A DNA stretch of 64,000 nt from assembly GCA_024364735.1 (NCBI GenBank), contig JAGFNQ010007682.1, forward strand, positions 106,591 to 170,590, read 5' to 3'. The position numbers and the translations under genes are program-made. Of this stretch, positions 1 through 11,291 are shown in pieces. The stretch's first letter is position 1. Each line of letters opens with the position of its first letter. This DNA is from Boesenbergia rotunda (taxonomy: Eukaryota > Streptophyta > Magnoliopsida > Zingiberales > Zingiberaceae). The notes below the pieces were generated by a model. That model had not been told where the DNA came from. It did not search any database and saw only the letters and a list, made by a program, of their open reading frames with translations.

Positions 1-1224
1 GATCAATTCATACCCTTTAGAAAATCTGCTAAGGGAAAGGAGGTCGTGGAGGGAAGTTCGAGGGGGAAGGCTCCTTCCTCCTCAGCCCCTTCCAGAAGGC
101 CCCAGCCTTCTTCCAGCTCTCGATTCCCCAATGCGGCCTGCGAACAGGCTTTTCAAGCAAGAACCTTCAAACTCTTACCCTGCAGATCCATTGATGTTTC
201 CTTCCTGACTGAGTTCTGTCCTTCGGTCATGGAGATTGTGATGTACTACAATCTGGGTTTTCTCCTATCCTTGGAACGGACTATAAATTATGACCTTGTA
301 TCTGAGTTCTACAACAACCTCCAACAAGGTCCTCAAGGGGGATTCGAGTTCACTACTCGTGTTGGAAAGATGAACCTTGATTTTTCATACGAGATTCTAG
401 CTGAGTACTTGGGTGGTCGACGATCACCTAACCTCTATTCGATTTATCCAGAGCTCCCTGATCCTCTGTTGGCCCCGTTCACAGACACTACTCCCGATTC
501 TATCTATCAGCACTTCTTTGGTCACCCTCGCCCTGCCGGGCTTGATGAGTTGGGTCCAGTGTTTCCTACCTTTGCAGCTCTCCGTCTTGCTCCGGCTGAC
601 TATGTTCTTTTCAAGATTATCACAAATTGCATCTTACCGATCACCTCAAAGCCATTGGCCGAGATCCGACCCTATCATTGCCTCATGCTCTACGGCATGC
701 ATTGCCGGATGGACTTCGATATTATGGAGAGCATCTTCCAGTCTATCCTATCCTACCGTGAGCTGAGTCGTCGCACGGTCTATATGCCGTTTGGTCACAT
801 CATCACTGATTGGCTTATGTCAGTTGGTGTTGATGTCACCAAGGGCAGGACCGTGCCCATGGTTAAGCAAGATTGTCGTTTGGGTCAGCGGGCTTTTGCA
901 AAGTCTGGTATTGTCATTCGTGAGCGCGATGGGGTCTTGGTCTGGAAGGATGGACGCGGACTTGGTGATCTTCCTGGAGGGGCATCACATTTTCAGTCAC
1001 CACACGAGGCTCCTCTTGCTAATGCTGAGTATGACGACGAGCCAGAGCCCGATCTGCATTGGCAGATCTCAGAGCTAGATCAGACTGTTCAGGAGTTTAT
1101 TCAGCTGGGGGCGATAGATCGTGAGGAGTTTCGTTCGGGCTTTCGCTCCTTAGATTCCCGACTGACCAGGATCGAGACCGAGCTCTCAGGGACCCGCACA
1201 CTCCAGCAAGCATGGTATGATTGA
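1..1224 (+). CDS. 3'-terminal ORF of Sirevirus-like element G (env-position ORF), partial at left edge
   Basis: The frame is open from base 1, so the true start lies outside the window; about 407 codons are visible. A Ser/Pro-rich low-complexity N-terminal part (codons ~15-45) is followed by a globular region with a Leu/Tyr/Phe-rich pattern (SEFYNNL, then YEILAEYLGG). This resembles the 'putative plant transposon protein' family (Pfam Transposase_32 type); that match is from memory and unverified. The ORF lies between where pol should end and the 3' LTR at 1945, the position of the extra or env-like ORF in Sireviruses. The stop at 1222-1224 is probably a frameshift: frame 2 continues with an acidic tail and stops at 1346-1348. 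No signal peptide or membrane segment is visible in this part, so an envelope role is not supported. Confidence 0.6.
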   Translation, partial: DQFIPFRKSAKGKEVVEGSSRGKAPSSSAPSRRPQPSSSSRFPNAACEQAFQARTFKLLPCRSIDVSFLTEFCPSVMEIVMYYNLGFLLSLERTINYDLVSEFYNNLQQGPQGGFEFTTRVGKMNLDFSYEILAEYLGGRRSPNLYSIYPELPDPLLAPFTDTTPDSIYQHFFGHPRPAGLDELGPVFPTFAALRLAPADYVLFKIITNCILPITSKPLAEIRPYHCLMLYGMHCRMDFDIMESIFQSILSYRELSRRTVYMPFGHIITDWLMSVGVDVTKGRTVPMVKQDCRLGQRAFAKSGIVIRERDGVLVWKDGRGLGDLPGGASHFQSPHEAPLANAEYDDEPEPDLHWQISELDQTVQEFIQLGAIDREEFRSGFRSLDSRLTRIETELSGTRTLQQAWYD

Positions 1225-1930
1225 GTGGCGCAGCCACATATTTCCTGGAGGTGCAGCTTCTTCGAGTACTGCACCAGGGTCTCTGGCTCCTACTAATGCC
1301 ACGATGGATGACCTCATGCACGATGACGACCCTCCCACTGACACTTGAGCTAGGATGTCTGCTGTCTTGTCATTTGACGATGTTGTATGACTTTTGGGCT
1401 GTATGCCCTGTGATTTGATTGTTGTGACCTTGAGTCACAAGTATTTTGCTACTTGTTTGGATGTTTTCATGCTTTGACTTATCTACTTTTACCTGCCATG
1501 CTTATCTACTATTGTTGATGCCATGTTGATTATGTGGCTTTTATCTGCATGATTGTTCGATTGCAATATTCATGCTTACATTGCCATGACTATTTGATAC
1601 TTATGAATATTACGACATGGTTTAAATTTCATACTCATATGATGCATGTGATTGCTATGTCTTGCTATAATTTTTCACATGTGTTCGTATGATCATTCCA
1701 CATACTATCACATTTTTGATGAGTTGGGATACCTCTAGGATTGAGGGGGAGTTTATCTTAATCTTAACAGTCCCTCTTGTCCCTTTTCGGTGTTTGACAA
1801 AGGGGGAGAGTGTGGATTGGTTAAGTTTAGAATGACCATGTTGTAGGGGGAGGATCTGGATTCCCCTATGATTCTAAAGTTGGAATATTGATTGAGAATC
1901 CCTAAACTTAAAATCGGGTTGTCAAACAAC
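1225..1930 (+). other. 3' non-coding region of element G with several polypurine tracts
   Basis: Apart from the probable frameshifted tail of the preceding ORF (to 1348), no coding sequence is visible. The stretch is T-rich, then carries several GGGGGAG-type purine runs near 1743-1750, 1801-1809 and 1845-1853 before the true polypurine tract. Multiple PPT-like tracts upstream of the 3' LTR are a recognised Sirevirus trait. Confidence 0.55.
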
Positions 1931-1944
1931 AAAAAGGGGGAGAT
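1931..1944 (+). promoter_or_regulatory. Polypurine tract of element G
   Basis: AAAAAGGGGGAGAT lies immediately upstream of the LTR start TGTTGATG. The same 14-mer precedes the 3' LTRs of E (8781) and D (36240). It is the plus-strand primer site for reverse transcription. Confidence 0.85.
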
Positions 1945-2039
1945 TGTTGATGCAGTCTGGCCCTGATTGTTGTTTTGGTGTTGACAACGATTTTAGTTTA
2001 GGTTGATGATGATGATGATTATGATTAAGTCCTGATCGA

Positions 2040-2480
2040 GGATTAGGCATGACTTGGAGGATTCTAGCCTGGAGGGCTAGGTGTTGGAAAATCCTAACCT
2101 GGAGGGTTAGGTGTGGAAAATCCTAGCTTGGAGGGCTAGGTGTTGGAAAAGTCCTAATTCGGAAAGGTTGGGTGAAAAGTCCTAGCTTGGAGGGCTAGGT
2201 GAAAAGTCCTAACTTGGAGGGTTAGGTGCAAATTCCCATCCTGGAGAATTAGGTGAAAAAGTCCTGGCTTGGAGGGTCAGGTGCCTAGCTTGGAGGGCTA
2301 GGTTGGATGAAGTTCTAACTCGGAAGGGTTGGGTGAAAAGTCCTAGCTTGGAGGGCTAGGTGAAAAGTCCTAACTTGGAGGGTTAGGTGCAAATTCCCAA
2401 CTTGGAGGGTTAGATGGAAAATCCTTAGCTTGGAGGGCTAAGGTGGATGGAAACTTAGCTTGGAGGGCTGAGTTTGAGTC
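2040..2480 (+). repeat. Degenerate short tandem repeats inside LTR of G
   Basis: About fifteen imperfect copies of a 20-40 bp unit built on TCCTAGCTTGGAGGGCTAGG. Each unit has an inverted CCTAGC/GCTAGG pair, so each can form a short hairpin. A few similar units recur in the internal region of D near 36045-36125. Confidence 0.8.
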
Positions 2481-2482
2481 TC

Positions 2483-3150
2483 TGGATCGGTCTGGTGATC
2501 GATCAGGGACTTTGGCACGCTGCTCCTTCGTGGATCGGTCTGGTGACCGATCCAGCGATGACTGATCGGTCGGGTGACCGATCAGGGAGCACACAGTGAG
2601 GTTGGGAACCTACTGTGCTGCTCCTGATCGATCTGGTGACCGATCAGGGAGTATGCGTTTCACCCATTGACTGGCTCCTGATCGTCTGGTGACCGATCAG
2701 GGAGCAAGCAGTGAGGTTGAGTTCACTTGCTGAACAGCTTCTGATCGGTCTGCTAACCGATCAGGATCACTGTGTAGATCGTTCTGGTGAACGATCCAGC
2801 TTCGCGGGCTCCTCACTAAGATCGATCAGGACGGTTCCTGATCGATCAGGTGATGACCTGATCGGACTACTGACCGATCAAGTGACACCCTGATCGGTCA
2901 GATGATCGATCAGGAGGGTTAGCCTGCGAAACACAGAAATCGCCTCCTATAAGGGTGGATCGGTCAGGTGAACGATCCACGACCTGGGATCGGTCTGGTG
3001 ATCGGTCCAGGAGAATCTCAAAGAAATCGCGATTTCTGATTGAGCGTTGGGGATCGATCAGGACGGAGCCTGATCGGTCTGGAACCAGCCTGATCGGTCT
3101 GGTGACCGATCAGGAGGCTCTCTGATCGGTCAGGTGACCGATCACTTTAA
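2483..3150 (+). repeat. GATCGGTC/GACCGATC palindrome cluster in LTR of G
   Basis: Many near-palindromes of the form TGATCGGTC-TGGT-GACCGATCA, in both perfect and decayed versions, spaced 20-60 bp apart. This occupies the place taken by the CAGTCGACTG cluster in the LTRs of D and E. Clusters of palindromes in the LTR are typical of Sireviruses. Confidence 0.8.
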
Positions 3151-4163
3151 TTCAAACTGCACTGTCAGACGCTCTGATCGCGTCTGAACACAACCGATTC
3201 GCTGCCACTTTCCTCTGATATTTGATATGCTGCTTGATTTGCTGCTCTAATACTCTGAGTAAGTTTCAGGTGACAGGGGAGGATTCAAACACTCAAGGAG
3301 AAGTCAAAGAAAGCTTTCCTTGGAGCAGGTTTGTCCCTTTCTCCACACAGGTTGCAACGGCTGGATGCAGGACTGAAGCTGCTGACTGAAGCTTGGCTGA
3401 GGGAGCTCAGGAAGTTCAGTTAGGGTTCAGTGTAGCTGGCGCGTTGGCAGTGAGGCAGCTGTAGGCTGCTGGAGATGAGATCATCTGTTGCTTGGCGGAG
3501 AAACAAAAAGGAACGAGAGAAGTAGAGTTCTACAGTTCTTCAGTTTTTGTGCTCTTGAGTTCCTGCGTTTTGCTGCACATCAAGCTTGCTGTTCTTGAGT
3601 TCTTCAATCATTCTGAGCAAGCTATTGAGAAGCAATCATCGTTTACTTGAGCGCTAGAAGGAGAAAACAAGAGGCTTGGAGTCCGACAGTGGGAAGACAC
3701 GAAGAGGGTTCTTGCGTGAGATCGCCACTGGGTGGAGCTCAGGGAAGCTTGCTGTGTTTTTGTCCTTGCTAAGTGGTTGAGTAAGATCCTTCTTGTTGTT
3801 TCTTTGTGCTCATTCTATATCATTGTTTGAAACACACTGTGGGGAGGTTTCTCCACCGAGAAGGAGGTTGCTTCATATCCGGTGATCACCGGGGCTTGAT
3901 CTGCCGACGATCAAGGGATCGCCCACCTTAAGGGCACGCCAAGGAGTAGGGGCAAGTTATCCCCGAACCTTGTAAAATCTCCTTGTTAGCGATCTTGCTA
4001 ATCTTGCTAGTTAGGTTTTGGTTTTAGTTTCTGCAAGTTTTGTTTTCCCATACTTCCGTTGTGCTATTAATAACGTCAAGTGCAGAAATTTGATAACACC
4101 TCAAAGAAGAAGTGATTGGCTATATTCACCCCCCCCCCCTCTCTAGCCATCTCGTTCCCAACA

Positions 4164-4953
4164 AGGAAGAGGACTCCAAGGGCAAGCCAGGAAGTGGACT
4201 TCAAAGGGCACACGTGAAGGGTGGCATGGAGGCAAGCCGAGGGCTTGCGTACACATTTGAGGGACGATAGCCAGTGGAAGAGGACTTTAAGGGGCAAGCC
4301 AAGGGAGTATGCTTGAAGACACACATGGAGGAGGGTCGTCGGAGTGAGGAGGAGTGTCCTTGTAAGCTGGGCAGTCGACTGGTAATATAACAATCGACTA
4401 CCAGCAGGAACAGAAACTCACAGAAGGTAGTCGACCCTGGACCAGTCGACTTCCCTAGGAGCAGTCGACGGGTAGGTAGCTGGTAAATGGCTGAAAATTT
4501 AAACGTTGGGGTTGCAATGGTCGATTTTCAGTGGGACCAGTCGATTGCCCTGGGAGCAAACGACTGGTAGGATATTTTCCAGCCTTGAGCTCTATTTAAA
4601 GAGGCTCGGGTTTGGCTAGAAACCTCTGACGAAACAATCTTGGTTAGAGCTTGTTAATAGTCTGTAAAGCTCAGAAGTGTGTTCAAGGTTGTGGCGAGGT
4701 TTCTCCACCCACAAGGAGCTACACGAGTTAGCCGGAGGGCATCCGGGGAGTGATCCACCGAAGGATCGAGGGATCATCACCCTCACGGACTGTCGTGGAG
4801 TAGGAGATTCATCTCCGAACCACGTAAATAGGTTTGTTAGCATTGTTAGTTTTGTTTTAGTTATTAGATTTCCGCTTGCGCACTAACAATTGTAGGAAGA
4901 AACCGAGAATTATTATTCACCCCCCCCTCTAACAAGCCATCAACGATCTAACA
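4164..4953 (+). repeat. 5' LTR of E, 3' part only
   Basis: Aligns with the 3' LTR of E from about 9184 onward and ends ATCTAACA just before the primer site. A TATTTAAA TATA-like box lies at 4593-4600, which is the likely promoter. It has a single copy of the ~118-bp block that is triplicated in the 3' LTR. CAGTCGACTG-type palindromes are present, several of them decayed. Confidence 0.85.
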
Positions 4954-4955
4954 AG

Positions 4956-4966
4956 TGGTATCAGAG
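4956..4966 (+). promoter_or_regulatory. Primer binding site of E
   Basis: TGGTATCAGAG lies two bases after the LTR end. It is complementary to the 3' end of initiator methionine tRNA, the usual Copia/Sirevirus primer. Confidence 0.85.
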
Positions 4967-5022
4967 AGAAGGACTGCTCTTGTTGGACAAACCGCGAAAG
5001 GATCACAAGCTAGAGGAGAAAA

Positions 5023-6569
5023 ATGATGGAAGACAAGTTCGGGAATGACATCTACACTCCACCTCCCTACGATCATGAAGATTTCGACTATTGGAGGATG
5101 GGAATGAAGACGTGGCTTAGAATGGATTGGGAGTGTAGGATGATCATAGAAGAGCCATATGATATTCCAAGAGACAATCATGGGAAAAGACTTAGACCTA
5201 GATCTTGGACTAAAAAGCAACAAAGTCAATCAAGGGCAAATGAGAAGGTAATTTCGATATTAGTTAACATTTTGCCTACTAATGTGTTAAGTGGTGTAGG
5301 AGAGTATCATAATGCATATGAGCTATGGAACAAGATAGGAGAATTTTATAAAAACCCTACACAAGCTCAAGAGCCCAAAGGGACAAGTCAAATGGTTCAA
5401 GAAGAAGAAACAGGAAAAGAATCGTCAACCTCATCAACTGAAGAGGCACAATTAAGTGAGAGATCATCCACCTCATCAAAAGAAGAAGAAGAGGTGTCAA
5501 CTTCAAGAATTGAGGGCCACTACAAGGACAATCAACACCGGAGCAAGAAAAACCTCCTACATCCACCAAAGCAAGAGAAAAAGACCACATTATATGCTTT
5601 GGATGCAATGAAAAGGGTCACTACAAGGACAAGTGTCTAAATGGTAGGAAAAAGAAGGTAAATCCTAAACCCATTTCAAGTTCTTTTAAATCTAACATGG
5701 GTTGTAGGAATGGAGAAGCCCAACAGAAAAGATAGAAAATTAGATGCTTCACATGTGGAGAACTAGGGCATTACCAAACAAAATGTCCAAGAAAAGGAGA
5801 GTTGAAGAAAATAGAGCATTTGAGAAGATGAAAAAAAGAAGAGAAGAAAAGGAGCACACATCAAGGGGGAGCTACAAGGGTAAGGGAGGTAATCCCTAAC
5901 TTTACTTATGCTTCTAATGTTTCTATGAATGCTAGAAATGTTAATAATTGCTTGTCTATGCGTGTTCTTGGTTTTAAGTATCATGATAGAAATAAAAATA
6001 CTAGTGCGTGCCAAAACATCAAAGAATCCATGTTCCATGATAAATCTAGGGCTTCTAGACCTAAGAACCAAGGCATTAACCCTAAGAAAAGGAGATACAT
6101 GCCTAAAAAAATGGGTAGATCGAGGAATGATCAAAAGAGGCATGATGATACTAAGGTTAGGAGTTTAGAGAAGAAAAATCAAGTTTTGAGGGCAAAACTT
6201 GATAAATTAGAAAAGAACCTAGATAGACTCATTAGAGGATCCAAGGGAGTAAGCATGAGGCCAAATGATCAGTACCTTAGAAGTGGTAGGTCGGAACTAA
6301 GATACCACCCTAGGAAGTCAAATGTTAGTAAAATATCATATTCAAGGATGTCTTATGCTTATGGTAAAGAAAAGGTCAAAAATGGTAAGGAAAAGCCATT
6401 TCAAAAGAAAAAGAATGATTTGACCAAGGAAAAAGTGTATAGAGTTAAAAGAGTGATAGTTGAAGGTCAAGAAGCACCGGAGGAACACCGGTGTGGCCTT
6501 GCAATTGTAAGTGAGTTACTTAGGGAGGTAACTAGAGCTAGGAGCTCAAGGGAGAGCTCTAGGAGCTAA
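5023..6569 (+). pseudogene. gag: gag of element E (disrupted)
   Basis: Starts with a short Met-Met leader at 5023 and is closely similar to the intact gag of D at 32492. The first 205 codons hold the capsid-like part (DDIYTPP-type motif, then RANEKV and ELWNKI). The frame is lost near 5510. In the shifted frame two CCHC zinc knuckles follow: CFGCNEKGHYKDKC near 5595 and CFTCGELGHYQTKC near 5745. There is a TAG near 5733 and a TGA near 5829. The C-terminal part (5925-6569) is open again and has a basic region plus a Leu-heptad coiled coil around 6160-6230. The product would assemble particles, but this copy cannot make a full protein. Confidence 0.85.
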
Positions 6570-8780
6570 AATGGGATCCATGGTCAATGGATCTCAGGAG
6601 GATTTCTTCTAGGAGATTAGATGGACTATGGAGTGTGTTAAAGGGTTTAAAAGGCTAAGGTCAGTCTTAATCCTAGGGAATTGACACACTAAAAGGAGAT
6701 TTATGGAGAGAAAGATGGAAATAGAATCATATTGGGAGAAAATTAAATTTTAATGTGTAAATGTCAAATAACTTGGTGCTAAAAATGTATTATGGTTAGG
6801 CATTGGAAGATACATCAAGGAGACCAAAATTAGGACTTTTGGATAAGTTTCAATGATACAATTTAGGAAGGGTTGAATTTCGTACCAATCTTGGGATCTA
6901 GAGTAGATTTGTTTGAAAACATATTTTTCCCAAGTAGACATAGGCTCCACAAATCTCTCCACGAAATTTCAGAGTTTTTGGAGATTTGTGAAATTATTTA
7001 GGCATTTCTGAATTTAGGCTGAAAAACTGAAATTCAGGTACCAGTCGACTGGTTCAGAACCAGTCGACTGATCCAGATGATTTCGACACTGGGAACCTTC
7101 TGTTCAGTTTATCAGTCGACTGATCCATATGTTTAAATAGAAAAGGTGTATTGGATAATAAGAACTTGCAAATTGGAAGAATAAGAAAGGTTCATAATAC
7201 TTTATGAAATTTTATGTCATGGTTTCACATTGCTTATAGTATTTGAGATTCACTGGTTGATATTAAATGATAAGTTCTTGCTAAATGAAAGCATATGGGA
7301 GTTTCATATATGTATGTCTAGGGTTAAGAATACAACAGAGAGAGGTTTTTGTCAAAACAAAAATCTATAAGAAAAAGGGAGAGTTGAGGACAATTCCATG
7401 TGTCAAACTGTAATGGTTAGCCTTGGTAAACACATGGATTCATAGATGGATTTCAAAGTTGATACAAGATGATCATTGTTGAGGGAATTAGAGTTTGTAC
7501 CAAAAGTCAAGCACATTTGATATTTTTTATGGAACCATATTTTTCTAGGATAGGGTATATCCTAACAAATGTGCTTGCAAATTTTTTAGCTTTTTCCGGG
7601 TTTTCTAGAATTGTCTAGAAGATTCTGAAATTAGGCTGGAATTTTAGAAGTTGATTGTATCAGTCGACTGCCTAAGGGGCAGTCGACTGGTAAGTCTGAA
7701 TGTTGATTTCTGAGGGGTTTTCAAAAATAAAGTAAGTTCTTTTTGGCACTAGGGGTAGGATTGCTTGGGGCAATCCTTTAATGGTGTCAAAGGGGGAAGA
7801 ACTTGGGTTGTTAAGTTAGGGTTAACTTGCCGTAAGAATGGATGGTGTTATGTTGGGTAGAACTTAACTTGGTAATGTGATGTTAAGTTGGGTAGAACTT
7901 AACTTAGTGTTATAAAGTTAAGTTGGATAGAACTTAACTTGATGATTGGTTGTGAGAATTGAAAATTGGGAGAGGGCATAGGTTAAGGGGGAGGTTGCCT
8001 CTTGTTTGCTATGTCTTAATTTTCATAGGTAGTTTTGAGTTTTGTGTCAAACATGGGAATGATGATAGATACATTGTTGAATGTATTTTCCCCAAGTAGG
8101 TATGGGTACCACAAACCTCTCCACAAAATTTGAGAATTTTTGAAGATTTGTGGAATTAGTTATGCATTTGTGAAGGTGGGTCAGAAATGTTGAAAATTGA
8201 TTTTTCAGAGTATCAGTCGACTGGCCCAGGGGCAGTCGACTGGTAAAGGCTAGAAATGCGTTTCAGCAGTTGAAAAATGTCCAATTAATGTGAAACAAGT
8301 GTGGAACCTTGTGGGGGGTTAGTACTCTGTGTTTATAATCATTCAAAGGTTAAAGAGTCCAATAAGTGGGGAATTATTGGATCTTTTTGATGTTAGGCAA
8401 AGAAGGAGAAGTGTTGGGCTTAATTTGGGAAACCAAACACGCATTTACAAGAAACCCTAGGTCTAGGGGAGCCTAGAAAAAGGGGGAGCATGGTTGCTCC
8501 ATTATTGGCGTAAGGGGAACCTTGGAGAGGTTCTTAAAAAGCCTTTGTAAGACCAATGTAGGGGAGCCTTGGGATAGGTTTTAAAAAAACCGTTTTGGTA
8601 AAAATCCTAAATCTTGGGAAGATTAGGTGTGGGATGCCTTGGGATAGGATCCATGTTTGCATTTGCATATACTTCGGCGGTGTAAGTCCAAGATGGAGTC
8701 TTGGCAACGTAAGTACAAATGTTTGTTTAGCATTTTTATTGCTATTTGTTTTTCCTAACTTAAACGTATTGTCAAACATC
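6570..8780 (+). other. Non-coding 3' region of E with palindromes and PPT-like tracts
   Basis: No protein-coding potential is visible. It holds CAGTCGACTG palindromes (near 7042-7070, 7112, 7660-7690, 8214-8240) and several GGGGGAG purine runs (for example near 7790, 7990, 8482). Its counterpart in D is 34169-36239 and is partly alignable, so this long non-coding tail belongs to the family rather than being random decay. Confidence 0.65.
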
Positions 8781-8794
8781 AAAAAGGGGGAGAT
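8781..8794 (+). promoter_or_regulatory. Polypurine tract of E
   Basis: AAAAAGGGGGAGAT directly before the LTR start TGTTGG. Confidence 0.85.
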
Positions 8795-10175
8795 TGTTGG
8801 GGAAATCTATGGTCCGGAGTGACCATGTGTTTTGATATTTGGCCAAAGGGTTTAAGTTAGGTTTACCCTTGTAATTTAATATGTGTATTTGAGTGTGCAG
8901 GATTGCAGGTTACACATATTGATTTAGCTGGACTGGACGGCTTTGGTACGGTGAAGGGTGGCATGGAGATAAGATGGAGGTTTGTGTGCACCCGAGGGAC
9001 CATGGATAGCAGGGATGATGAGCTGAGGGGCGCGAACTGCGAGGCATGCGTGAAGGATGGCATGGAGGCAAGCTGGAGGCTTGTGTGCATCCGAGGGACG
9101 GGAGCCGAAGACGAAGAGGGCACGAAGGCAACAGTCAAGGCTACTGGTGAAGAGTCAGCTAACTCATGAAGGGACAAGAGTCAAGGGAAGAGGACTCCAA
9201 GGGCAAGCCGGAGAGTGGACTTCAAAGGGCACACGTGAAGGAAGGCATGGAGGCAAGCCGAGGGCTTGCGTGCGCATCCGAGGGACGATAACCGGTGGAA
9301 GAGGACTTCAAGGGGCAAGCCAAGGGAGTATGCTTGAAGGCACACATGGAGGAGGGTCGTCGGAGTGAGGAGGAGTGTCCTTGTAAGTTGGGCAGTCGAT
9401 TGGTAATATAACAGTCGACTGCCAGCAGGAACAGAAACTCACAGAAGGTAGTTGACCCTGGACCAGTTGACTGCTCGTCGGAGTGAGGAGGAGTGTCCAT
9501 GTAAGTTGGGCAGTCGACTGCCAGCAGGAACAGAAACTCACAGAAGGCAGTTGACCCTGGACCAGTCGACTGCTCGTCGGAGTGAGGAGGAGTGTCCTTG
9601 TAAGTTGGGCAGTCGACTGCCAGCAGGAACAGAAACTCACAGAAGGTAGTCGACCCTGGACCAGTCGACTGCCCTGGGAGCAATCGACTGGTAGGTCGCT
9701 GTTAAGTGGCTGAAAATTTGAACGTTGGGGTTGCAACGGTCGATTTTTAGTGGGACCAGTCGACTGCCCTAGAAGCAGTCGACTGGTAGGGTGTTTTCCA
9801 GCCTTGAGCTCTATTTAAAGAGGCTCGGGTTTGGCTGGAAACTTCTGACGAAACAAGCTTGGTTAGAGCTTGTTAGTAGTTTGTAAAACTCAGAAGTGTG
9901 TTCAAGGTTGTGGCGAGGTTTCCCAACCCACAAGGAGCTACACGAGTTAACCGGAGGGCATCCAGGGAGTGATCCACCGAAGGATCGAGGGATCGTCCAC
10001 CTCACGAACTGTCTTGGAGTAGAAGCTTCATCTCCAAACCATGTAAATATGTTTGTTAGCATTGTTAGTTTTATTTTAGTTATTAGATTTCCGCTTGCGC
10101 ACTAACAATTGTAGGAAGAAACTGAGAATTGCTATTCACCCCTCCCCCCTCTAGCAAGCCATCAACGATCTAACA
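8795..10175 (+). repeat. 3' LTR of E (1381 bp)
   Basis: Begins TGTTGGGG and ends ATCTAACA. Contains the CAGTCGACTG cluster (about 9392-9785), a TATA-like box TATTTAAA at 9812-9819, and the conserved 3' domain shared with D and G. It is longer than expected because a ~100-118-bp block is present three times. The right flank is Gypsy pol sequence. Confidence 0.85.
9357..9672 (+). repeat. Triplicated block inside 3' LTR of E
   Basis: Three direct copies start at 9357, 9475 and 9574 (periods 118 and 99). Each runs from TCGTCGGAGTGAGG to ACCAGTCGACTG. The 5' LTR has one copy, so the expansion happened after insertion or during reverse transcription. Confidence 0.85.
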
Positions 10176-11291
10176 AACAGATGAGGGTAGCGAGCTCTGA
10201 TCGTATCCTCGAGCTCCCAAGTCTGCCTGTGATCGATGCATAACCTCATAGAACCATCTTTCTTCTTGACGAACAGAACTGGCGAACCCCATAGAGATAC
10301 GCTAGGACGAATGAATCCCCTGTCAAGCAACTCTTTAAGATGGACCCTTTAGCTCGTCCAACTCCTTAGGCGCCATACGATACGGAGCCTTTGATGCCGG
10401 CGTAGTCCCCGGAAACAACTCAATCATAAACTCGACTTGCCTTCTAGGAGGCAAACCAGGAAGCTCCTCTGGGAATACATCTGGAAATTCTCGGACCACT
10501 GGAACATTCGAGAGCTGAGGGTTACTGCTGTCATTAGTGCTGATCAATGACAATAGAAAACCCTGGCATCCGTGCGATATAAGCTTCTGGGCATGAAGTG
10601 CAGAGATAATAGAAATCTCTTCATCTCTGGTGCCAATGAATTCCCACAAGGGTTGGTTCGGAAGCCGAAACATGACCACCCTCGCTTGGCAATCAATTGT
10701 GGCATGAAAAAACGTGAAGGAGTCCGTGCCCAGAATAATATCAAATTCTACCATATCGAGAACTGACAGATCCACGGTGAGAGTATAGTTACCGAAGTCC
10801 AAAGGACATGCCTTGACATCCTGTGTGATATCCAATACCTCACCGGATGGCAGAGACACTAATAGACGTTGTGATCTAAGGGTAGGCAACCTACTAATCT
10901 TTCCCATAAACAACCGCGATATGAAAGAACTAGAAATACCAGTATCAACAAGCAATTCAGCAGGAAATGCATAAACTGAAATCATACCACGAAAGACCGA
11001 TCCATCAGCCCGCTGTACCTCTTCTCTGGTGACTGCATAAACTTGGCTTATCTCTGGAGCTGGAGGTGGCAACGCTAAAATCGATCGCGGATGAAAAGAT
11101 GAAGGTCCAGCAGTCTGCTGGGGATGATATCCAAAAGGCCCAACCGACTGCTGAGACTGATAACCCGAAGCTCCAGCCAACTGCTGATGCTGATATACTG
11201 CAGGCTGGTATGTTGGGCATGGCTGCTGATAGTACGACCCCGCCCCAGAATATTGAGACACCGCTGGTGCAGGGTACTCATGCACAGGCAT
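10176..11291 (-). pseudogene. pol: Protease and RT start of Gypsy element F, with large internal pol deletion
   Basis: The minus-strand reading frame 11291-10335 holds a Gly/Tyr/Gln-rich linker, then a retropepsin-like aspartic protease (LLVDTG, with Ile where the usual Ser follows, and DIILGTDSF). It then runs into the start of RT (FPEELPGLPPRRQVEF, YRMAPKELDEL). The frame ends at 10335, and RT similarity continues only to about 10214. There the sequence jumps to a piece matching the extreme 3' end of pol in element C (about 39030-39068). RT core, RNase H, integrase and most of the chromodomain are therefore gone in one ~2.5-kb deletion. The deletion is inferred by comparison with C. Confidence 0.85.

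Larger units (their letters stand above)
1945..4163 (+). mobile_element. 3' LTR of Sirevirus-like element G (2219 bp)
   Basis: It begins TGTTG right after the polypurine tract and ends CCCAACA, so both termini are canonical (TG...CA). The inside has two repeat fields (2040-2480 and 2483-3150). A conserved 3' domain at about 3838-3985 (GGAGGTTTCTCCACC, then GATCAAGGGATCG and GGAGTAGG) is also found in the LTRs of D and E. It ends in a C-run of the kind seen in those LTRs. The 5' half of the element is left of the window. The right terminus abuts the interior of the 5' LTR of E, which implies that G inserted there. Confidence 0.85.
4164..10175 (+). mobile_element. Element E: non-autonomous (gag-only) Sirevirus-like LTR retrotransposon, 5' LTR broken by G
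   Basis: A partial 5' LTR (4164-4953), primer site, gag pseudogene, long non-coding region with palindromes and purine tracts, PPT, and full 3' LTR (8795-10175). The internal region is only about 3.8 kb and has no protease, integrase, RT or RNase H. Same architecture and gag family as D (31317-37357). The missing first ~385 bp of the 5' LTR should lie left of G, outside this window. On its right it abuts pol of Gypsy element F. Confidence 0.8.

Noticed and set aside
2040..3150. CRISPR-like array of short repeats
   Set aside because: Repeat units vary in length and sequence, have no constant unique spacers, and lie inside a plant LTR.
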